From assembly GCA_019240395.1 (NCBI GenBank), contig JAFAYM010000038.1, positions 1-57,474 on the forward strand: a stretch of 57,474 nucleotides of DNA. Direction: 5' to 3'. Positions 51,602 through 57,474 of this stretch are shown in pieces. This DNA is from Acidisphaera sp. (GTDB lineage Bacteria; Pseudomonadota; Alphaproteobacteria; Acetobacterales; Acetobacteraceae). The first letter of the stretch is position 1; the number at the start of each line of letters is the position of its first letter. A program made the translations under genes and the position numbers. The notes below the pieces were generated by a model, which worked only from the letters and a program-made list of their open reading frames with translations, was not told where the DNA came from and made no database searches.

Positions 51602-52731
51602 CACGCGTACGCCGGCTCTGCGGATTGCGGCTCGGCTCGACTGCGGCGCCGCTGCAGCACATCCGCGATGCGCCGCGCTGCCTGGCCATCGCCGTAAGGC
51701 GAGGCGCCGCGCGCCATCGCTGCATAGGCCTGCTTGTCGTCGAGCAGACGCTGCACCTCCTCGACGATCCGGTCGGGGTCGGTGCCGATCAGCCGCGCCA
51801 CGCCTTCGTGCACCGCTTCGGGACGCTCGGTGGTCTCGCGGGTGACCAGCACCGGCTTGCCGAGTGCCGGTGCTTCCTCCTGGATGCCGCCGGAATCGGT
51901 CAGCACGATGTCGGCGCGCTGCATCACGGCGATCATCTCGGGATAGTCGAGGGGCGGGCAGAGGTGGACGCGGGGCACCCCGCCGAGCAGTTCGTGCGCG
52001 GGCCGGCTGACCTGCGGGTTGGGATGCACGGGGTAGATCACCGAGAGGTCGGGATTGCTCGCGACGAGCCGGCGGATCGCCGACAAGACGCCGCGGACCG
52101 GCGCGCCGAAGCTTTCGCGCCGATGCAAGGTCATCAGCAGCACGCGGCCCCCCGGGGCGATGGGGAAAGGCAGCTTGCGGGCCCGCTTCGAGGTCCAGAG
52201 AAGCGCGTCGATCACCGTGTTGCCGGTCATGAAGATGCCGGCAGGATCGGCCCCTTCGCGCAGCAGGTTTGCGCGCGCCGCCCGGGTGGGGGCGAAATTC
52301 ACCGTCGCCACTTTCGCCGCAATGAGGCGATTGAACTCCTCGGGGAAGGGATGCTGCAGATCGCCGGTGCGCAAGCCGGCCTCGACATGGGCAAAGGCGA
52401 CATGCCCGTAGAAGCAGGCCATGGCGGTTGCCATCACCGTCGTGGTGTCGCCCTGTCCGATGACTAGCTCGGGCTGCTCGGCGTGCAGGATGGCGGCGAT
52501 TCGCGGCAGCAGCCTGCCCGTGAGTTCCGGCAGGCCCTGATCGGGACGCATGGCGTCGAGGTCGTGGTCTACGGGAATGCCGAAAAAGCTCAGCAGCGGG
52601 GCGGTCAGGTTCCGGTGCTGGGCGGTGGAGAGGACCGAGACCTGCGCCCAGGGACGAGTGCGGAGCTCCAGGATCACCGGCGCCATCTTGATGACCTCCG
52701 GCCGGGTTCCGACTACGCAGACGATCCGCAT
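51601..52731 (-). CDS. wecB: UDP-N-acetylglucosamine 2-epimerase (non-hydrolysing)
   Basis: 376 residues. The start MRIVCVVGTRPEVIKMAPVI is diagnostic. VIGQGDTTTVMATAMACFY, AHVEAGLRTGDLQHPFPEEFNR and VLTDSGGIQEEAPALGKPVLV complete the family set. It converts UDP-GlcNAc to UDP-ManNAc, the precursor of ManNAc/ManNAcA in surface polysaccharides. I use the ATG giving the conserved start; an upstream GTG adds 15 non-conserved residues. It is the first gene of the wecB-glycosyltransferase-sulfotransferase set, and the AT-rich 160 bp upstream (52732-52891) should hold the promoter. Confidence 0.95.
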   Translation of the reverse strand: MRIVCVVGTRPEVIKMAPVILELRTRPWAQVSVLSTAQHRNLTAPLLSFFGIPVDHDLDAMRPDQGLPELTGRLLPRIAAILHAEQPELVIGQGDTTTVMATAMACFYGHVAFAHVEAGLRTGDLQHPFPEEFNRLIAAKVATVNFAPTRAARANLLREGADPAGIFMTGNTVIDALLWTSKRARKLPFPIAPGGRVLLMTLHRRESFGAPVRGVLSAIRRLVASNPDLSVIYPVHPNPQVSRPAHELLGGVPRVHLCPPLDYPEMIAVMQRADIVLTDSGGIQEEAPALGKPVLVTRETTERPEAVHEGVARLIGTDPDRIVEEVQRLLDDKQAYAAMARGASPYGDGQAARRIADVLQRRRSRAEPQSAEPAYA

Positions 52732-52891
52732 GATGCTCGCGCTGCTCCAGCGAGGTTCAAGCTGCCTCTCAACCAACCTACGAGAGTATTCAGGCAGATT
52801 AAACCCTGGGCTGAATTAATCAACCCTGGCGCGCGTTTATGGAGTGGAACACCTCTGCCCTGGTTCTGAGCGCAGTGTGAGCCTTCACGGG

Positions 52892-53260
52892 CTACCTGTT
52901 CGGATCGAAATCCAGCCAGCGGGCGACGCCGTTGATAGCGGTCTGGCCGAAGCCCATCGATTCGTACCAGTAGGTGTAGGTGGCCCGCCCCTTGTCGGTG
53001 GTGATATCGGCCCGGCAGACATGCCTGCCGTCGCTCAGCGCCGCGTCCGGGCGGAGATTGGCCACCTTGAGCACCGTCACCGGCACCGTCCGGCCGGTCA
53101 GGATGGTGATCGGGTTCTTCTCGATGAGGTTCCGCAGATCCTTGGCCGGGTCGGTGGCGACCCACCAGGAGCGGACGGGGTGATCGCAGGGTGGGGAGCT
53201 GTCCGCGGCTCGGGCGGCGGCCGGCGGGATCAGCAGCACCAGCGCCAGGGCGAGTCGCAT
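52892..53260 (-). CDS. Hypothetical secreted protein
   Basis: 122 residues. MRLALALVLLIPPAAARA followed by ADS is a Sec signal peptide with a probable cleavage after ARA. The mature ~100-residue protein has two cysteines (CDHPVRSWW, VCRADITTD) likely disulfide-linked, and a tryptophan/tyrosine-rich C-terminal half (YTYWYESMGFGQTAINGVARWL). No family recognised. It starts 11 bp downstream of the MlaC stop, so it is probably cotranscribed with the Mla genes and may act at the envelope. Confidence 0.72.
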   Translation of the reverse strand: MRLALALVLLIPPAAARAADSSPPCDHPVRSWWVATDPAKDLRNLIEKNPITILTGRTVPVTVLKVANLRPDAALSDGRHVCRADITTDKGRATYTYWYESMGFGQTAINGVARWLDFDPNR

Positions 53261-53271
53261 GCCGGCGGGTT

Positions 53272-53883
53272 CTAGCCCTGCTGCACGGCCTGGCGTTTCA
53301 GCGCGTCGATCAATGCCTGCACGTTGCCGCCGTGCTGCTGCAGGAAGCTGGTGTAGTCGCTGCGTTCGGTCAGCCGCATGCTCGTGCCCTCGGCCTGCAC
53401 GTCGATGATCTTCGGGGTGCCGCTGCCGGTGCTTACCAGCCAGACGACCTGCAGGGGCGGATTGTTCTGCCGGAGTATTGTCGTCTGCACCGCGGTGTCG
53501 GGGCCCTCGGGGGCGCTTCGGCCGACCGCGAACCGCACCCCTTCGTATTCACCCATCCGGCCGGTGATGCTGTGCGCCAGGGACTGGTGGAACGCCGCGA
53601 TGTACTCCTGCTGTTGCTGGGGAGTGGCGCGCCGCCAGTAGATGCCGAGGCAGAAGCGGGCGAGCCCGTCGACGTCCACGGTCCGATCGATGACCTGCAG
53701 CAATTGCTGGCTGCGCGCCTCCGGCGAGGGCGACTGCGACAGCGCCCGGATGAGCTCCTCGCCGGTTCGCTGGACAAAGGCGGCGGCGGGCGAATCCGGG
53801 GCCTGGGCCTGCGCTGGAAGGCCGAGCCCGGTCAGAACCGCGGCGGTGCCGGCGAGAACCAGGAGCTTGCGTCGTGTCAGCAT
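53272..53883 (-). CDS. mlaC: MlaC-type phospholipid-binding periplasmic protein (Ttg2D/ABC auxiliary family)
   Basis: 203 residues. MLTRRKLLVLAGTAAVLTGL...AQA is a signal peptide with an RR pair that could direct it to Tat. Mature part: FVQRTGEELIRALSQSP, VDGLARFCLGIYWRRATPQQ ('fd...iarf.LG.yWr.at..q') and RIVDV-like KIIDVQAEGTSM ('kI.Dv.veGvSl'), the signature of the Tol_Tol_Ttg2/MlaC family. It ferries phospholipids between MlaA in the outer membrane and the MlaFED complex. It lies 52 bp downstream of mlaA. MlaF, E and D are not in the window. Confidence 0.9.
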   Translation of the reverse strand: MLTRRKLLVLAGTAAVLTGLGLPAQAQAPDSPAAAFVQRTGEELIRALSQSPSPEARSQQLLQVIDRTVDVDGLARFCLGIYWRRATPQQQQEYIAAFHQSLAHSITGRMGEYEGVRFAVGRSAPEGPDTAVQTTILRQNNPPLQVVWLVSTGSGTPKIIDVQAEGTSMRLTERSDYTSFLQQHGGNVQALIDALKRQAVQQG

Positions 53884-53935
53884 GGGATCCGTTCGACAGG
53901 TGATGCCGGGGGTGATGGGCAGCGAGGTGATGCGG

Positions 53936-54733
53936 TCAGCGCGTTCCGGGCTGGGCGGGCGAGGGTGGGAACCAGGCTGGAACCGAGCGCGGCTCGTCGG
54001 TCCTGGCGGCCTCGATCTCGCTGGCGCGGTGCTGGCGGTAGAGGCTGCGGAAGGTGGCATAGGGGTCGAGCGCCGTCTTCTTGATCTGGTCCACCGTATC
54101 GAGCACGCGCTCGCGCTCATCGATGGCGGAGACGCCGTAGCGGGCGTATTTCAGGTCGGTGACGACGGCCCCCTGGCCGATATAGGTGAGCGGATCGAGC
54201 GCGATGTCGACGCCATAGCCGGCGGCGTCGCGCGGATCGGAGGGGCCGAGCACCGGCAGGAAGAGGAACGGGCCGTCCGGCACGCCCCACAGCGCCAGGG
54301 TCGTGCCGAAGGTATTGTCGTGCGCCTGATAGCCGAGACCTGTCGCGACGTCGAACAGCCCGCCGACTCCGGCCGTGCTGTTGATGATGAAGCGCATGAA
54401 CGTGTCACCGGCCCGGCGCGGCTTGGTCTGCATGATGTCGTTGGCCAGCAGCACCGGGCTGGTCAGGTTGGCCAGCGCGTTGTGCACGACATTGCGCACC
54501 GGCCGCGGCACGGCGTAGCGATAGGCCTCCGCCGCCGGCTTCAGGACCACCGCGTCGAGCGCGTTGTTCACCTGATAGAAGAAGCGGTTGGTGGGCTCGA
54601 GCGGGTCATTGGTCTGGCTATAGGCCTCCAGCGCCTCCGGGTCGCTGGCGGGCGGGCGGGCGGCGCAGCCCAGCAGCGGGCCGGCCAGCAGGATGGCAGC
54701 GAGGAAGACCCAAGGGCTCTTGGCGTGCATCAT
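53936..54733 (-). CDS. mlaA: MlaA (VacJ) family outer-membrane lipoprotein
   Basis: 265 residues. Signal peptide with lipobox LLGC (Cys at about residue 23). Then NDPLEPTNRFFYQVNNALDA ('NDPLEp.NR.ifafN..lD'), VRNVVHNALANLTSPVLLAND, RFIINSTAGVGGLFDVATGLG and WGVPDGPFLFLPVLGPS ('wG...GpYlvLPllGPs') are textbook MlaA. It removes misplaced phospholipids from the outer leaflet of the outer membrane and passes them to MlaC. It is divergent from metF; the promoter lies in the 194-bp gap. Confidence 0.94.
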   Translation of the reverse strand: MMHAKSPWVFLAAILLAGPLLGCAARPPASDPEALEAYSQTNDPLEPTNRFFYQVNNALDAVVLKPAAEAYRYAVPRPVRNVVHNALANLTSPVLLANDIMQTKPRRAGDTFMRFIINSTAGVGGLFDVATGLGYQAHDNTFGTTLALWGVPDGPFLFLPVLGPSDPRDAAGYGVDIALDPLTYIGQGAVVTDLKYARYGVSAIDERERVLDTVDQIKKTALDPYATFRSLYRQHRASEIEAARTDEPRSVPAWFPPSPAQPGTR

Positions 54734-54927
54734 GTCCTCGAAAAGCCGTCGAAGCGAAATTCCCAGGGCTTCTTGCCGCAGATAATGGGTGGCGGGTCAA
54801 GACCTGCCGGACCTTCTCCTTGGCCAGCGCGCGATGAACCGTCTCTTGCCCTGGGCAGGTGCCGCCTGTCAAAAGACCACGGACCCAGTGCTCTCCCGAC
54901 GAGTGCCCTTCTGATGATCGCCAACCG

Positions 54928-55911
54928 ATGAACCATCACGTGACGACCCCGCTGGCCACGGCGACCCTGGAACGCTGGCTGACCGGGCCGCGTTTCGCCG
55001 GGCTGCCGGCGCCGGAGACTGCCCATCCCGCGCCGCTGCTGTCTTTCGAATTCTTCCCGCCGAAGACCGAGGCGCTGGAAGCCCAGCTCTGGACCTGCAT
55101 TCGCCGGCTCGAGCCGCTGCAGCCACGCTTCGTCTCCGTCACCTACGGTGCCGGCGGAACCACCCAGGCGCGCACCCACGCCACCGTCACCCGGCTGCTG
55201 CGCGAGACCAGCCTGGTGCCCGCGGCGCACCTGACCTGCGTCGGTGCGACCCGCGAGGCAGTGGATGCGGTCGCTCGCGACTACTGGGCGGCTGGGGTGC
55301 GCCACATCGTGGCGCTGCGCGGCGATGCGCCTCCCGGCTCCCGCTACGAGCCGCATCCCAGTGGCTATTCCTACGCCGCCGAACTGGTGGCCGGCCTGCG
55401 CCGGGTCGCGGATTTCGAGATATCCGTCGCCGCCTATCCGGAAATCCACCCGACGGCGCTGAGCGGCGACCATGACCTCGACAATCTCAAGCGGAAGCTC
55501 GATGCCGGCGCGACGCGCGCCATCACCCAGTATTTCTTCGATAGCACGATCTTTCTGCGCTTCCTCGACAAGTGCCTCGCCGCCGGCATCAGTGCCCCGA
55601 TCGTGCCGGGGATCATGCCGGTCTCCAACTACGCCCAGGCGGCAAAATTCAGCGCCATGTGCGGCGCCAGCGTGCCGTCCTGGCTCGGCCCGCTGTTCGA
55701 GGGCACCGAGGACGACCCGGAGACCCGCCGGATGATCGCCGCCGTCATCGCCGCCGAGCAGGTTCGTCTGCTGCAGGCCAATGGCGTGGACGAGTTCCAT
55801 TTCTACACGCTGAACCGGCCCGACCTGACCTACGCGATCGCCCGCATCCTCGGCGTCAGGCCGGCGGCCCCAGCAGCCGCCGATACAACGGCCGCAGCAG
55901 GAACGGGCTGA
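54928..55911 (+). CDS. metF: 5,10-methylenetetrahydrofolate reductase
   Basis: 327 residues. LLSFEFFPPKTEALEAQLW carries the catalytic Glu, FVSVTYGAGGTTQARTHATV is the signature, HLTCVGATREAVDAVA and IVALRGDAPPG follow, and ITQYFFDSTIFLRFLDKC and HFYTLNRPDLTYAIARILG close the barrel. It is an FAD-dependent cytoplasmic enzyme making 5-methyl-THF for methionine synthesis. I start it at the ATG before NHHVTTPL; an in-frame start 69 bp upstream adds non-conserved residues. Its last 56 bp overlap the convergent transporter gene. Confidence 0.95.
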   Translation: MNHHVTTPLATATLERWLTGPRFAGLPAPETAHPAPLLSFEFFPPKTEALEAQLWTCIRRLEPLQPRFVSVTYGAGGTTQARTHATVTRLLRETSLVPAAHLTCVGATREAVDAVARDYWAAGVRHIVALRGDAPPGSRYEPHPSGYSYAAELVAGLRRVADFEISVAAYPEIHPTALSGDHDLDNLKRKLDAGATRAITQYFFDSTIFLRFLDKCLAAGISAPIVPGIMPVSNYAQAAKFSAMCGASVPSWLGPLFEGTEDDPETRRMIAAVIAAEQVRLLQANGVDEFHFYTLNRPDLTYAIARILGVRPAAPAAADTTAAAGTG

Positions 55912-56806
55912 GATAGAGCGGGAACTGGCAGAGCACGAAAAAGAGGCCGATCCGCGGATCGGCGGCCGCCGGCAGGACTGCCAGATAGACCGCCATGTTG
56001 CGGTTGCCGCCGACCAGGCCGACGGTCGCCGCCTCGCGCGGGCCCATCCAGGAGAAGGCCGTCGCGCTCATCAGGTTGAGCCCAAGGTTGGCGGTGAAGG
56101 CGGCGAGCGTCGCCTCCGCCATCCATAGGGGGGCGCCGGCGATCTGCGCCGCCATGCCGTCCATCACCCCGAGACCGTAGAGCACCAGAAGCCAGACCAC
56201 CGCGCCGTCGATCGCCGCGCCGGCCGGCTCCAGCCGGGCCGGCCCGAGCCGCTGGCGCAGCAGCAGCGAGGCCAGCAGCGGCGCGCCGACGATCACCAGC
56301 AGCCGGCCCATGAAGCCGAACAGCCCGATCGAGAGATCGACATCGATCAGCCCGTAGGCGATCGGCGGCGCGGTCAGTGGCAGCAGTAAGGTGCTCGCCA
56401 GTGTCGCCAGCAGGCTGAGCTCGGGGTCCAGCCCGACCAGCCGGGCAAAAGCCGGGGAAGACGTGACGGTCGCGCCGGTGGCGAACAGCACGGTTCCGGC
56501 GGCGATCGCCGGCTCGAGAGACAGCAGCCGGGTCACGCCGCAGACCAGCACCGGGCTTGCCAGCATCTGGAACGCGACGACCGCCGTCAGCCGCACCGGC
56601 CGGCGCAGGTGGCGGAACGCCGCGGCGATGTCCACGCGCAGCAGCACCAGAGTCATCAGCCCCACCACCATGGGCGTGATCCCCTGCCGGAACGCGTGCG
56701 CCAGGGGCGGCAGCAGCACGCCGGCGAAAATCCCGCAGGCCAGCAGAATCGATCCGCGCCGGGACGAGGCGGCCAGGAAGCCGGCAAGCCAACCCTCCGC
56801 GTTCAT
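55856..56806 (-). CDS. BASS-type (bile acid:sodium symporter/ACR3-like) membrane transporter
   Basis: 316 residues with about ten hydrophobic segments: GSILLACGIFAGVLLPPL, ITPMVVGLMTLVLLRVDI, AGTVLFATGATVTSSPAFARL (the SS.a..kl.g.. crossing region), LLPLTAPPIAYGL and VGLVGGNRNMAVYLAVLPAAA. The two-fold repeat with 'tGatvtssp' and 'GG.RN' loops fits the BASS superfamily, which moves organic anions such as bile-acid-like or keto acids. The substrate is unknown. It overlaps metF antisense by 56 bp. Confidence 0.8.
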   Translation of the reverse strand: MNAEGWLAGFLAASSRRGSILLACGIFAGVLLPPLAHAFRQGITPMVVGLMTLVLLRVDIAAAFRHLRRPVRLTAVVAFQMLASPVLVCGVTRLLSLEPAIAAGTVLFATGATVTSSPAFARLVGLDPELSLLATLASTLLLPLTAPPIAYGLIDVDLSIGLFGFMGRLLVIVGAPLLASLLLRQRLGPARLEPAGAAIDGAVVWLLVLYGLGVMDGMAAQIAGAPLWMAEATLAAFTANLGLNLMSATAFSWMGPREAATVGLVGGNRNMAVYLAVLPAAADPRIGLFFVLCQFPLYLSPFLLRPLYRRLLGPPA

Positions 56807-56913
56807 GCGCAGTCAGCCGTGCCGGCACGCGGGTTGGAGGCGTTCGCCAAGCGTTCTATATCCGCCTCCGTGCTCGCGGCATTCCCGTCCCCCCTCGCCT
56901 TCCCCGGCATGGC

Positions 56914-57474
56914 ATGACCGACTACCTCGCGCGTCTGAATGCGGAGCAGCGCTTGGCCGTCGAGAGCGTGGACGGCCCGGTGCTGGTGCTGGCCGGTGCC
57001 GGCACCGGCAAGACCCGGGTGCTGACCACCCGATTCGCCCACATCCTGCTTACAGGGCGCGCGTACCCCGGCCAGGTGCTGGCGGTCACCTTCACCAACC
57101 GCGCTGCAAGGGAGATGCGCGAACGGATCTCCGCCCTGCTCGGCCGGCCAGCCGAGGGCCTGTGGCTCGGCACGTTCCACGCCCTTTGCGCCCGCATGCT
57201 GCGCCGCCACGCCGAGCTGGTCGGGCTGACTTCGGGCTTCACCATCCTCGACCAGGACGATCAGCTGCGCCTGCTCAAGCAGGTCATGGAGGCGGCGCGG
57301 CTGGACACCAAGCGCTGGGCGCCGCCGGCGCTGATGGCGCTGATCCAGCGCTGGAAGGATCGCGGTCTCACGCCGGCGCGTATCACCCCGGCCGAGGACA
57401 CCGACTTCGCGGCCGGCCGCGCCCGCGAGCTCTATGCCGACTACCAGACCCGGCTGCGAAGCCTCAACACCGCC
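56914..57474 (+). CDS. UvrD/PcrA-type superfamily I DNA helicase, 3' truncated by window end
   Basis: The first 187 residues are inside the window. MTDYLARLNAEQRLAVESVD is the Q-motif region, LVLAGAGTGKTRVLTTRFAH holds Walker A (GAGTGKT), VLAVTFTNRAAREMRERI is motif Ia and LGTFHALCARMLRRHAELVG is motif Ib. It unwinds DNA 3' to 5' in repair and replication. It begins at an ATG in the 107-bp gap after the divergent transporter. pcrA, uvrD or rep cannot be told apart from this part. Confidence 0.93.
   Translation, partial: MTDYLARLNAEQRLAVESVDGPVLVLAGAGTGKTRVLTTRFAHILLTGRAYPGQVLAVTFTNRAAREMRERISALLGRPAEGLWLGTFHALCARMLRRHAELVGLTSGFTILDQDDQLRLLKQVMEAARLDTKRWAPPALMALIQRWKDRGLTPARITPAEDTDFAAGRARELYADYQTRLRSLNTA

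Noticed and set aside
54734-54927. Possible SAM-type riboswitch upstream of metF
   Set aside because: A weak GGCGGGT/ACCTGCC hairpin is present, but I cannot place the conserved SAM-II or SAM/SAH core, so no riboswitch is claimed.

Overview
The window is about 57 kb of very GC-rich, densely coding DNA. It looks like chromosome of an alphaproteobacterium, most likely Acetobacteraceae or a close relative. The evidence is gene content and layout: bamD-recN with ligA nearby, an alphaproteobacterial tRNA-Val(CAC), many TctABC/TRAP/branched-chain-type ABC transporters, a Hint_2-domain protein, a DUF1127 protein and Mla lipid-transport genes. Short palindromic repeats sit between genes. I see no phage, integrase, transposase, CRISPR array or rRNA. 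The taxonomic call is an inference.

Region 1 (1-9.6 kb) is a catabolic island. A tripartite tricarboxylate transporter (TctC partial, TctB, TctA) runs into a TetR regulator, an NAD-dependent epimerase, a GNAT acetyltransferase and a dihydrodipicolinate-synthase-like aldolase on the + strand. It converges on a fumC - SDR - ketopantoate-reductase-like operon on the - strand. A 137-bp palindromic element fills the gap exactly from stop codon to stop codon. Next come tRNA-Val, an entericidin-like lipoprotein and a Tat-exported family 8 glycosidase.

Region 2 (11.6-16 kb) is a compact six-gene - strand run: DUF6166, a sterol-desaturase-type hydroxylase, a two-helix membrane protein, an unrecognised Rossmann-like protein, an M20 peptidase and a Gfo/Idh/MocA oxidoreductase. 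Region 3 (16-28 kb) is housekeeping (bamD, recN, ligA, aminopeptidase P). A tannase-family esterase is inserted between recN and ligA, followed downstream by a DUF1127 protein and a large repetitive Hint-domain protein.

Region 4 (28-41 kb) has MmgE/PrpD and glutamine-dependent NAD synthetase on the + strand. They face a ten-gene - strand operon: two nearly identical ABC binding proteins, LivH, a natural LivM-LivG fusion, LivF, a DUF1028 protein, a tiny GatC/AtzG-like protein, an amidase, a nitrilase-family amidohydrolase and a cupin. I read this as an uptake-and-deamidation system for an unknown amide-type compound. It is the strongest candidate for an undescribed pathway here.

Region 5 (41.3-47.9 kb) is a sugar-acid/lactone-like catabolic set: an RpiB-type isomerase, an MFS carrier, a 3-hydroxyisobutyrate-dehydrogenase-family enzyme, an L-fuconolactonase-type amidohydrolase and a TRAP transporter with fused membrane subunits. 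Region 6 (47.8-52.7 kb) is surface-polysaccharide biosynthesis (wecB, a two-domain glycosyltransferase, a sulfotransferase-like protein). Region 7 (52.9 kb to the end) holds MlaC/MlaA lipid trafficking, metF, a BASS-type transporter and the start of a UvrD/PcrA helicase.

Two families of short palindromic repeats tie the window together. They repeatedly overlap or abut the stop codons of the preceding genes, and in one case a repeat supplies the last residues of a protein.
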